Below, in pieces: positions 18,397 to 27,959 of a DNA stretch of 64,000 nt. The notes under the pieces are model-generated. The model was given only the letters and a program-made list of their open reading frames with translations, had not been told where the DNA came from and ran no database searches. Within the stretch, counting starts at the first letter, position 1. Every line of letters begins with the position of its first letter. Position numbers and translations under genes: made by a program. Source of the stretch: Rhizobium sp. WYCCWR10014 (GTDB taxonomy: Bacteria; Pseudomonadota; Alphaproteobacteria; Rhizobiales; Rhizobiaceae); NCBI RefSeq assembly GCF_001657485.1, contig NZ_LXFU01000045.1, forward strand, positions 48,961 through 112,960. Direction: 5' to 3'.

Positions 18397-18547
18397 CAAT
18401 TCCTCCGACGCTCGATATGCCGGACAATTCCGGCCGGCCGCGCCATTCTCCACCGTAGAGAATTACATAGTCGTCGATGAGGTGAAGCACAATGGAGTGG
18501 CCGAGGCGAGTTTTATCGGAAGAAGTCAAAAAACTGTTAGATTTCGG

Positions 18548-18576
18548 TTGATCGACAAAAATTCATCGGTATATAT
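18548..18576 (+). promoter_or_regulatory. Sigma70-type promoter of the tRNA-Ser gene
   Basis: TTGATC (18548-18553) is followed after 16-17 bases by a TATATAT box (18570-18576), about 50 bases upstream of the tRNA. Confidence 0.6.
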
Positions 18577-18624
18577 CGCGCCGTTCCGACGATTTGCTCC
18601 TATCCGGGCGCGAACGCCAAAAAA

Positions 18625-18714
18625 GGACAGGTGGCCGAGTGGTTTAAGGCGCACGCCTGGAACGCGTGTGTACGTGAAAGCGTACCGTGGGTTCGAATCC
18701 CACCCTGTCCGCCA
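18625..18714 (+). tRNA. tRNA-Ser (GGA anticodon)
   Basis: A class II tRNA of 90 bases with the CCA end encoded. Acceptor GGACAGG pairs with CCTGTCC before GCCA. The anticodon stem CACGC/GCGTG closes loop CTGGAAC, giving anticodon GGA (Ser, UCC/UCU codons). A long variable arm (TACG...CGTA) and the T arm with GTTCGAATC are clear. No integrated element lies downstream. Confidence 0.97.
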
Positions 18715-18817
18715 TATCCCTCGTTTTTCAATATTGATTCAAACCGTATCGAGAGCGGGACGCGGAAGCGTTTTTGGCGGCACGCTTCGATAGAACAAGC
18801 TGGTCGTCCGCATATTC

Positions 18818-19294
18818 TCAAACTCGCTGCAGCAGGGCGCGTCCAATCGGCTTCGGATTCTCGCCGCGCAACACCAGAGATGTCGTCACGGCTCCAAAAC
18901 GCGCGATGGTGTCAACAATCGTTTCCAATTCTCCCGGCGACGGAACCAGCACCTTCAAAAGAAAACAGTCCTCTCCGGTGAGGCGCAATACTTCCATGAC
19001 CTGCGGCATCTCCGCGAACTGTTTCAGACAGGCCTTGATATGCTCATGCGTCGTGCGCAGGCGAAGCACCGCCATCATTCCGATTCCCAAAGCGGTGGGG
19101 TCGATACGGGCGGAGTAACCGACAATGATGCCGCGGTCTTCCAGCCGCTTGACCCGTTCTGATGCTGCAGGCTGAGAGAGCCCGACCCGCCGACCGAGTT
19201 CGGAAATCGCGATGCGTCCATTTTCCTGCATCGCTTCGATAATGGCGATATCGGTTGGATCGAGCAGTACCCGATTGTTTTCCTGAAAAGCCAT
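18818..19294 (-). CDS. Lrp/AsnC-family transcriptional regulator
   Basis: A 158-residue DNA-binding protein. The N-terminal winged helix-turn-helix (about residues 12-60) contains ELGRRVGLSQPAASERVKRL, and the C-terminal RAM ligand-sensing domain (about 75-150) contains VMEVLRLTGEDCFLLKV. Start ATG is preceded by AGGTGA. It is divergent from the hydrolase gene at 19405 with a 110-base gap, so it may control that gene or itself; the effector is unknown. The length and both domains are typical. Confidence 0.92.
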   Translation of the reverse strand: MAFQENNRVLLDPTDIAIIEAMQENGRIAISELGRRVGLSQPAASERVKRLEDRGIIVGYSARIDPTALGIGMMAVLRLRTTHEHIKACLKQFAEMPQVMEVLRLTGEDCFLLKVLVPSPGELETIVDTIARFGAVTTSLVLRGENPKPIGRALLQRV

Positions 19295-19404
19295 GGGATC
19301 ACCTTGAAATCATCGGAGAGGGAAGCGGTTTTCCGATGATCATTCATTCCGAAGCAAATGAAAATGCATCATTTTCACCGGCGCGGATGATCAGAGGAAA
19401 AGAC

Positions 19405-19956
19405 ATGAAGGACATCATCATATTACCGGGAATTGGCGGTTCGGGCGAGGCTCATTGGCAAACACGCTGGGAACGGTCGAACCCGGAAATGCGACGTTTT
19501 CAGCCAGCCGATTGGGAAAAACCCGAGCTGGCGGACTGGATTTCAGCCCTGGAGCGCGCCGTTAGCGCATCGACAACCCCTCCCCTGCTGGTCGCCCACA
19601 GCCTTGCCTGTCTGCTGGTCGCTCATTGGCAGCAGGTTTCGTCGCTTGCCGTTGCCGGAGCATTTCTTGTGGCGGTCCCCGACCCGCAGTCCGCGCCATT
19701 CCCCGAGGAGGCGGCCGAATTCGCCGATCCGCCATCGCAAAAGATGCGCTTCCCCACTCTGATCATCGCAAGCGCCGATGATCCCTTCGGCACGCTCGAC
19801 CATGCCCATGCGCGAGCCGATCTGTGGGGCAGCGGTCTTGTCGCGATCGGTCCTTTCGGCCATATCAACGGGCAAAGCGGCCTTGAGGACTGGGGCCAGG
19901 GAAAGGCCTTGCTGACGGCGTTTTCCGCCGGATTGGCAAAAACTGATCGGGCTTGA
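19405..19956 (+). CDS. RBBP9/YdeN-type alpha/beta hydrolase
   Basis: A 183-residue serine hydrolase of the RBBP9 family. LPGIGGSGEAHWQTRWE at the N-terminus is the family's oxyanion-region motif, LLVAHSLACLL (near residue 58) carries the nucleophile Ser, ASADDPFG carries the Asp and GPFGHINGQSG the His. The ATG at 19405 follows AGAGGA; an upstream open frame lacks a ribosome site. The physiological substrate is unknown. It is divergent from the Lrp-type regulator, its likeliest controller. Confidence 0.88.
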   Translation: MKDIIILPGIGGSGEAHWQTRWERSNPEMRRFQPADWEKPELADWISALERAVSASTTPPLLVAHSLACLLVAHWQQVSSLAVAGAFLVAVPDPQSAPFPEEAAEFADPPSQKMRFPTLIIASADDPFGTLDHAHARADLWGSGLVAIGPFGHINGQSGLEDWGQGKALLTAFSAGLAKTDRA

Positions 19957-20190
19957 TCTTGTTTTCGGGTTCACGATCGAATGGACGAAACACGCCTTTG
20001 CGAGTGCTGGATCCGTGCGAGACGGAACAACGAAATGGCCCGCCCGCCTGCGTATCTTCGAGGCCGTCGCTCCGATGGCGCCGCGAGATTTAGGCGTTCA
20101 AAGATTCCTGAATTTTTACCATGCGGCTTCACCGCCTCTTTGCACGTTTGGGTTTACCGTCTGCCAAAATCAAGAACAGAGGTAAAACAG

Positions 20191-20400
20191 GTGGAAGAAC
20201 TTTCGGTAAAGTCGAAGATCATCAAATCCGTCTATTTCAGCCAGGAAGACGGGCGGCTCAGGATTTGTTTCAAGAATGGCGAGGAACGTCTGTTCGAAGG
20301 CGTTCCCTCTTCGGAAGCGCATGCGATGACGGTGGCGCCGTCTCCCGGCCATTATTATCTCGACCGGATCAGAACCCGGTTTCGCAGATTGGCAGCCTGA
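20191..20400 (+). CDS. KTSC-domain small protein
   Basis: A 69-residue protein from GTG 20191, which has AGAGG eight bases upstream. Nearly the whole length fits a KTSC domain: SKIIKSVYFSQEDGRLRICF, then a short GEERLFEGVP strand and a C-terminal helix ending RTRFRRLAA. A longer open frame extends left to 19981, but its extra sequence is of low quality and lacks a ribosome site. KTSC domains occur alone or fused to RNA-related enzymes; the function is not established and the neighbours do not help. Confidence 0.68.
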   Translation: MEELSVKSKIIKSVYFSQEDGRLRICFKNGEERLFEGVPSSEAHAMTVAPSPGHYYLDRIRTRFRRLAA

Positions 20401-20822
20401 AAACCCGAGCCGATACCGCCAGCGCGCATTGCAGGATTGTGCGAGATCGGGACAAGGCCGGTGGATATTAACCGGCTGTTAGCCCTTAATATCATCCGGG
20501 TTGGATCGCCGCTGTCGGAAAGCGGCAACTTGTCGGCGCTGCCGGCCTATTCAAGGCCGGCCAGCCGGGAGGCTCGGCGGCGGACCCCAGCCAGGAAGTC
20601 GAGCCTCCCCGTCACAGGTGCTAGTGGACCTTGATTGCGAAAGGCATGGGCCGCTCTCGGACGCCGCGATACTGCTTGTCTGGAGATGACCGGGCCGGTT
20701 GCGACGATCCCGAACTAGCGAATTGGGGCTAATCCTGTGAAAAACCCGAATTGTCGAATCCAGACTCGACAATGCTTTATTAGAATGATTGCATAAATCT
20801 ATCGGATAAAGATCGGGGGACG
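20401..20822. other. Gene-free region with consecutive perfect hairpins
   Basis: No credible protein frame. Inverted repeats follow one another: GATATTAA/TTAATATC (20464-20493), GCCGGCCT/AGGCCGGC (20541-20561), GGGAGGCTCG/CGAGCCTCCC (20567-20609) and TTGTCGA/TCGACAA (20751-20772). The last precedes the start of the next gene by about 50 bases. No stem has a convincing T tract. Confidence 0.55.
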
Positions 20823-21065
20823 ATGATGTTCGAGAATCTGCTTGAGATGCAGGAACGTGGCGCACGGGATCGTGCGCGTGGCCGCAGCCTGGCCGACAAT
20901 CCGATGTCGAAGCCGGATATCCTGCCGATTGCCGATTTTCAGGAGTGGTACTCGATGTTCGACGCCTGGCGTTTCGGTTGGTCGATCGAGGATGCGATGG
21001 CGGGGCACATCAATATGCCCCGGGATAGCGGCGCATTGGCCCAAACCTACACCAGAACGGTCTGA
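20823..21065 (+). CDS. Small conserved protein, possibly ribosome modulation factor-like
   Basis: An 80-residue protein rich in aromatic residues. A basic N-terminal part (ERGARDRARGRSLADNP) is followed by FQEWYSMFDAWRFGWSIEDA. The spacing of Gly-Arg, Asn-Pro and Trp..Gly-Trp recalls the Rmf/CrpP pattern, but this is pattern resemblance only. The start follows GGGGGA. The last 19 bases overlap the 3' end of pncB on the other strand, so the two transcripts must be complementary at their ends. Confidence 0.6.
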   Translation: MMFENLLEMQERGARDRARGRSLADNPMSKPDILPIADFQEWYSMFDAWRFGWSIEDAMAGHINMPRDSGALAQTYTRTV

Positions 21066-22351
21066 TCGATCCTGTCCTCGGCGCCGAAGAATTTCAGGTA
21101 GCGTTCGACCTCGGCCGGGTCGCCGGTCGCCTTCTGAGGGTTGTCGGAGAGCTTCACCGCCGGACGGCCGTTGGCGTCGCTGACCTTGCAGACGACGGAG
21201 ATCGGATTGAGGCCGGAGATCTCGATCGGCGCGCAGCCGGAAAAATCGTTCGTCAGGTTCGTGCCCCAGCCGAAGCTCATGCGGACACGGCCTTCGAAAT
21301 GCCGGTAGGTATCGATGATGGCGTCGACATCCAGACCGTCGGAGAAGATCAGCAGCTTCTGGCGCGGATCGCGGCCCATCTTCTTCCACCAGTCGATAAT
21401 CTTCTCGCCGCCCTCGATCGGCGGGGCACTATCCGGGCGGAAACCGGTCCAGTCGGCGACCCACTCCGGTGCGTCGCGCAGGAAAGCAGCGGTGCCGAAG
21501 GCATCCGGCAGGACGATCAGAAGGTTGCCGCCATAGAGCTTGTTCCAGTCGCGCAGGATCTTGTAAGGCGCGTTGCGCAACTGCTCGTCGGTTTCAGCCA
21601 GGGCGGCAGCCACCATCGGCAGCTCGTGAGCATTGGTGCCGACGGCCTCGAGATCGGAATCCATCGCCAGCAATACGTTGCTGGTACCGGCAAAGGCCGG
21701 GCCAATGCCTTCCTTCAGCGCCTCGACGCACCAACGCTGCCAGAGGAAACTGTGGCGGCGGCGGGTGCCGAAATCGGAGATACGCAGGCCCGGCAATTCC
21801 TTCAGCCGTTCGACCTTCGACCACATCTTCGCCTTGGCGCGAGCATAGAGCACATCGAGGGTGAACGGACCGAGCGCCTTCATCGCCGAGCGCGAGCGCA
21901 GCTCGTTGACGATGGCGAGCGCCGGAATTTCCCACATGGTGGTTTCCTTCCACGATCCGTGGAAATCCAGCACATATTGCCCGTCCTTCTTCGACAACTC
22001 GTATTCGGGAAGCTGGAAGTTGGAAAGCCAGGCGAGGAATTCCGGCTCGAAGATCTGGGCACGGCCGTAGAAGCTGTTACCCGCAAGCCAGATCATCTCC
22101 TTCTTGGAAAGTCTCAGCGTGCGGGCATGATCGAGCTGCTCGCGCAACTCGCCTTCATCGAGTTCCTCGGCCAGACGCACCCGCTTGGTGCGGTTGATGA
22201 GGGTGAAAGACGCGTTCACATCCGGATAAAGCTTCCAGATCATCTGCAGCATCAAAAGCTTGTAGAAGTCGGTATCGATCAGACTGCGGATGATCGGATC
22301 GAGTTTCCAGGCGTGATTGTAGACGCGTCTTGCGATATCGGTCCTGGCCAT
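21047..22351 (-). CDS. pncB: Nicotinate phosphoribosyltransferase
   Basis: Converts nicotinate, PRPP and ATP to nicotinate mononucleotide in NAD salvage. Start 22351 has GGGAG four bases upstream and gives 434 residues, the normal PncB length; an upstream extension lacks support. Family features are LIDTDFYKLLMLQ at the N-terminus, the SDFGTRRRHSF active-site motif near residue 185, GTSNVLLA near 220 and LLIFSDGLDVD near 335 for phosphoribosyl binding. The gene stands alone, converging with a small gene. Confidence 0.95.
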   Translation of the reverse strand: MARTDIARRVYNHAWKLDPIIRSLIDTDFYKLLMLQMIWKLYPDVNASFTLINRTKRVRLAEELDEGELREQLDHARTLRLSKKEMIWLAGNSFYGRAQIFEPEFLAWLSNFQLPEYELSKKDGQYVLDFHGSWKETTMWEIPALAIVNELRSRSAMKALGPFTLDVLYARAKAKMWSKVERLKELPGLRISDFGTRRRHSFLWQRWCVEALKEGIGPAFAGTSNVLLAMDSDLEAVGTNAHELPMVAAALAETDEQLRNAPYKILRDWNKLYGGNLLIVLPDAFGTAAFLRDAPEWVADWTGFRPDSAPPIEGGEKIIDWWKKMGRDPRQKLLIFSDGLDVDAIIDTYRHFEGRVRMSFGWGTNLTNDFSGCAPIEISGLNPISVVCKVSDANGRPAVKLSDNPQKATGDPAEVERYLKFFGAEDRIDQTVLV

Positions 22352-22538
22352 CAAACTCCCGCCCCTGTCCACTCCGGTCAGGTGCTGCCAAATTCCCGGG
22401 TACTGCCAAGTTCCCAGCCGGCGCACAAAACCGGCTCGTGCGCCTTCTTATCGAAAAATCAGCAGACAAAGTCCAGACAAAACAATAAACGTCCCGCCGC
22501 AGTGTCGCGGCGGGACGTGAACATGGTTTCTCTCACGA

Positions 22539-22883
22539 TTACTGGGCCGGCGTTGCGGGCGCCACGTTCGGGGCAGCCGGCGTGGTGTTCGGCGTTTCGG
22601 TTGGGACGGCAGTACCGTTCTGTAGCGCCGGCGCGGGGGCCGGAGCAGGCTGCTGCGACTGAAGCTGCTGGCCTGGCTGCTGCGGCGCCACCTCGATTGC
22701 CTCGCGGTTGCCCCAAATCTCGACCGGTATCCAGACCACGAAGGCAAGCACCAGCGCGACGATCAGCACCGTCAGGATGCGATAACCCGTGCGTCCCTGC
22801 CTTGCCTTCACCGGCGGGATCAGCTCTTCCTTGTGAAGCTTGCCATCGGACTTTTCCCAGCGTGTTTCCGTCTGATGCGCCAT
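22539..22883 (-). CDS. Single-pass membrane protein with Pro/Gln/Ala-rich tail
   Basis: A 114-residue protein of unknown function. A polar N-terminal 35 residues (with VKARQGRTGYR) is followed by one membrane helix (about 37-57, ILTVLIVALVLAFVVWIPV) and a low-complexity tail rich in Gln, Pro, Ala and Thr. The second of two adjacent ATGs is chosen because GGAG lies six bases upstream. It follows the hydroxyacid dehydrogenase gene in the same direction by 87 bases. The tail suggests an extracytoplasmic linker. Confidence 0.72.
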   Translation of the reverse strand: MAHQTETRWEKSDGKLHKEELIPPVKARQGRTGYRILTVLIVALVLAFVVWIPVEIWGNREAIEVAPQQPGQQLQSQQPAPAPAPALQNGTAVPTETPNTTPAAPNVAPATPAQ

Positions 22884-22970
22884 CATCGTCTCCTTCCGCT
22901 GTCTTAACCGGCCTCGCCGGCAAGAATTTCCGCAGAAGAAACGGGTGGCTGTCTGGAAGGTTCCGAAAGC

Positions 22971-23930
22971 TCAATAGCCGGCGGCGCGGTCGACGACGAA
23001 CTGCAGCGGCTCGCCGCGCTCGAAGCGGGCGATCTGCGTCTCGACATGACGGAACAGCGCGTTTTCTTCGGAGACCGCGGCGTCGTGCGGCGTGAGGAAG
23101 ACGTTCTGCAAGTCCCACAACGGGTTGTCTGATGCAAGCGGCTCCGCCTCGAAGACATCGAGGGAAGCGCCGCCGAGGGTGCCGTCACGGATGGCAGAAA
23201 CGATATCGGCCTCGACCTGGCTCTTGCCGCGGCCGGCATTGATGAAGACCGGTTGCCCGAGCGCACCGTTGCGGCGCAGCTTCGCAAACAGCCCGGCGTC
23301 ATAGAAGCCTGCTGTTTCAGGCGTCAGCGGCAGCAGGCCGACGAGGATGTCGGTCCTGGCCAGGAAGCTGTCCAACTCACTGGCATCGAAGGTTTCGACG
23401 CCGTCAATCTGCTTACGGGTGCGCGACCAGCCGATGACGTTGAACCCCATCACTCTCAGCTTGGCGACCGCATCCCGCCCGAGAATGCCAAGACCCATGA
23501 CGCCGACCGTCACTTCCGCCGCCTCCGGCGCGATCAGCTTGGCCCACTCACGCTGCCGCTGATGGCTGTCATGGGCGTATTGCCCGCGCAGATGCATCAG
23601 GCATTGCATGACCACCCATTCGCTCATGCGCGTCGTCAGGCTGCGGTCGACGAAGCGAACGATCGGGATCTCGGGCAGGCCGGCCATGCCAATGATGTGG
23701 TCGACGCCGGCACCACCCGAGAAGATCACTTTCAGGTTCGGCGCCCGCGCGAAAAGGTCGGCATCCGGCTTCCAGAGAAGCGCGTATTCGACCTCGCGGA
23801 GATCGCGTGCCCGATCGGCCGGGTTGGCGAGATTGATGCTGCCGCGGTCGGCAAAGGCGGTCTTCAGCACGCGGGCAACGCCTTCGGGATTGAACTTGAT
23901 GTCGACGAGAACGGGAGGAGTTGCGGGCAT
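22971..23930 (-). CDS. D-isomer 2-hydroxyacid dehydrogenase (glyoxylate/hydroxypyruvate reductase A type)
   Basis: An NAD(P)H-dependent reductase of 319 residues, GhrA-like in length. The nucleotide-binding GVMGLGILGRDAVAKL lies near residues 143-158, the substrate-binding FSGGAGVDHI near 70, INAGRGKSQVE near 228 carries the catalytic Arg, and TPHDAAVSEE near 285 the catalytic His and preceding residues. Substrate (glyoxylate, hydroxypyruvate or another ketoacid) cannot be set from sequence. It starts eight bases after yejF and may be cotranscribed with that operon. Confidence 0.86.
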   Translation of the reverse strand: MPATPPVLVDIKFNPEGVARVLKTAFADRGSINLANPADRARDLREVEYALLWKPDADLFARAPNLKVIFSGGAGVDHIIGMAGLPEIPIVRFVDRSLTTRMSEWVVMQCLMHLRGQYAHDSHQRQREWAKLIAPEAAEVTVGVMGLGILGRDAVAKLRVMGFNVIGWSRTRKQIDGVETFDASELDSFLARTDILVGLLPLTPETAGFYDAGLFAKLRRNGALGQPVFINAGRGKSQVEADIVSAIRDGTLGGASLDVFEAEPLASDNPLWDLQNVFLTPHDAAVSEENALFRHVETQIARFERGEPLQFVVDRAAGY

Positions 23931-23938
23931 GGTCTTCT

Positions 23939-25572
<1,634 letters not shown>

Positions 25573-25576
<4 letters not shown>

Positions 25577-26721
25577 TGAAACGTCTTCCTCGGATCGAAG
25601 GCATCGCGCACTGCTTCGCCGATGAAGATCAGCAGGGAAAGCATGATCGACATGGCGAAGAAGGCCGTCAGCCCGAGCCATGGCGCCTGCAGATTGGTCT
25701 TGCCCTGGGCGATCATTTCGCCGAGCGAGGGGGAGCCTGGCGGCATGCCGAAGCCGAGGAAATCGAGCGAGGTCAGCGTCGTGATCGAGCCGGAGAGGAT
25801 GAAGGGCAGGAAAGTCAGCGTCGCGACCATGGCGTTCGGCAGCAGATGGCGCCACATGATGGTGCGATTGTTGACACCAAGCGCGCGGGCGGCGCGGACA
25901 TATTCGAAATTGCGGGCGCGCAGGAATTCGGCGCGCACGATGCCAACAAAGCCGACCCAGGAGAAGAGCAGCATGATGCCGAGCAGCACGAAGAAGCCGG
26001 GCGGCAGGAGTGCGGCGATGATCAGCAGGATGTAGAGCACCGGCATCGACGACCAGATCTCGATGAAGCGCTGCAACAGCAGATCTGTCCAACCGCCGAA
26101 ATAACCCTGCACCGCACCGGCCGTCACGCCGATGACCGCCGAGCAGATGGTCAGCACTAGGCCGAAGAGCACCGATATGCGAAAGCCGTAGATGACGCGC
26201 GCCAAGACGTCGCGCGCCTGGTCGTCAGTGCCGAGCCAGTTCAGATTGCCGAGGGTGCAATCCGGATCGTTCACCCCTTGCGGGTAGCCGGCGCAGCGCT
26301 CCTCCTTCGTCATCAGCCAGAAGGGAGCGGTGGGCGCCGAATGCGGAATGTTGGAATTGACCGAGCGGTAGGAATAGCGGATCGGCGGCCAGATCATCCA
26401 GCCATTGGCATTGATCTCGTCGGCAATCACTGAGGACCGATAGTCGGTTTCGGCCAGGAAGCCGCCGAACTTCTCCTCGGGATAGTCGATGAGGACAGGG
26501 AACAGGATCTCGCCCTTGTAGGAGGCGATGATCGGCCGGTCGTTGGCGAGGAACTCGGCAAACAGGCTGAGGATAAACAAGACCATGAACAGCCACAGCG
26601 ACCAGTAACCGCGGCCGTTCGCCCGGAAATTTTGCCAGCGGCGGATGTTGGTCGGCGACAGCAGGCCCTTGCGCGGCGGCTTGACGGGTGTTGCGACAGC
26701 GGGATTTGCGGCGGCGTCCAT
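25573..26721 (-). CDS. yejE: Peptide ABC transporter permease YejE
   Basis: Inner-membrane permease of 382 residues. After the first membrane segment (about residues 45-65) comes a long periplasmic loop (about 70-180) containing FGGFLAETDYRS and GWMIWPPIRYSYRSVN, a YejE hallmark, then GTDDQARDVLARVIYGFRIS and five more segments. The coupling motif RAARALGVNNRTIMWRHLLP is present near residue 290. Start ATG overlaps the yejB stop in TGATG. Confidence 0.94.
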
Positions 26722-27809
26722 CAGACATCCCTCCGCTCGAAATCGATGCGCGGATCGATCCAGGTGTAGATCAGGTCGGAAACCAGACTGACGACGAGGC
26801 CGAGCAGCGAGAAGATGTAGAGGGTGGCGAAGACGATCGGGTAATCCCGGTTGATGACCGAGAGATAGCCGAGGCGCCCGAGGCCATCCAGCGAGAAGAT
26901 GTTCTCGATCAACAGCGAGCCGGTGAAGAAAGCGGAAATGAAGGCGCCGGGGAAACCGGCGATGATGATCAGCATGGCGTTGCGGAAGATATGGCCGTAG
27001 AGCACCTGCCGCTGGTTCAGGCCTTTGGCGCGGGCGGTGACGACATATTGCTTCTTGATCTCTTCGATGAAGGAATTCTTGGTCAAGAGCGTCGTCGTCG
27101 CGAAGGCGGACAGGGAAAGCGAGATCAGCGGCAAGGTCAGGTGCCAGAAATAGTCGAGCGGCTTCTGCCACCAGGCAAGCTGGTCGAAATTATCGGAGAC
27201 CAGGCCGCGCAGCGGAAACCAGTCGTAGAAGGAGCCACCGGCGAAAAGCACGATCAGCAGAATGCCGAAGAGGAAGCTCGGGACGGCGTAGCCGACGACG
27301 ATGACCCCCGAAGTCCAGACGTCGAAGGTCGATCCGTCCTTGACCGCCTTGCGGATGCCGAGCGGGATGGAAATGGCATAGGAGAAGATCAAGATCCAGA
27401 TGCCGAGCGAGATCGATACCGGAAGCTTCTCCTTGATGAGTTCGAGCACGGAGGTGTTGCGGAAGAAACTCTCGCCGAAATCGAAGCGGATGTAATTCCA
27501 CATCATCTCGCCGAAACGCGTCAGCGGCGGCTTGTCGAAGCCGAACTGTTTTTCAAGCTTGGCAATCAGTTCCGGATCGAGCCCCTGGGCGCCGCGATAT
27601 CTGGAGCCTTCGTCCCCTCCTCCGTCACCCATCAGGTCACCGCCACCGGACAGGCGCTGATCGGCGCCATCGGCCTGGCCGGTCAGCTGGGCGATCACCT
27701 GCTCGACCGGGCCACCCGGTGCGAATTGAATGACGATGAAGGAAATCGCCATGATGCCGACGATGGTCGGGATCATCAGAAGCAGGCGGCGAAGAATATA
27801 GGCGCCCAT
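26721..27809 (-). CDS. yejB: Peptide ABC transporter permease YejB
   Basis: Partner permease of 362 residues with MGAYILRRLLLMIPTIVGIM at the N-terminus and the OppB-type coupling motif VTARAKGLNQRQVLYGH near residue 255. A Gly/Asp-rich stretch (GGGDLMGDGGGDEGSRYRG, about 55-73) follows the first helix, as an unstructured periplasmic linker. A 150-base gap without obvious signals separates it from yejA. Confidence 0.93.
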   Translation of the reverse strand: MGAYILRRLLLMIPTIVGIMAISFIVIQFAPGGPVEQVIAQLTGQADGADQRLSGGGDLMGDGGGDEGSRYRGAQGLDPELIAKLEKQFGFDKPPLTRFGEMMWNYIRFDFGESFFRNTSVLELIKEKLPVSISLGIWILIFSYAISIPLGIRKAVKDGSTFDVWTSGVIVVGYAVPSFLFGILLIVLFAGGSFYDWFPLRGLVSDNFDQLAWWQKPLDYFWHLTLPLISLSLSAFATTTLLTKNSFIEEIKKQYVVTARAKGLNQRQVLYGHIFRNAMLIIIAGFPGAFISAFFTGSLLIENIFSLDGLGRLGYLSVINRDYPIVFATLYIFSLLGLVVSLVSDLIYTWIDPRIDFERRDV

Positions 27810-27959
27810 CAGCCTTCAGCCCCCGGAAATCTTCTTCTTGTCTGCCTGCCGTCCAGTCCGATGCTGTTCAATCCGCCAGCCTTCCCTTGCCGGCCGTACC
27901 GGCTTGTCGTGATTCGCTTGCGCCATTTGGAGCCGAGGCCGCCTTCAATGCAAGCCCGC

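Noticed and set aside
16801..18480. A 559-residue open frame on the plus strand opposite the BMP binding protein
   Set aside because: It is the complement of a clear binding-protein gene and runs through its promoter region and a second gene; no protein features.
18332..18793. Open frames running through the tRNA-Ser gene
   Set aside because: The tRNA folds completely and the frames have no ribosome site or family.
21299..23095. A 598-residue open frame on the plus strand opposite pncB and its neighbours
   Set aside because: It is antisense to well-recognised genes, has no ribosome site or domain, and arises from GC-rich codon bias.
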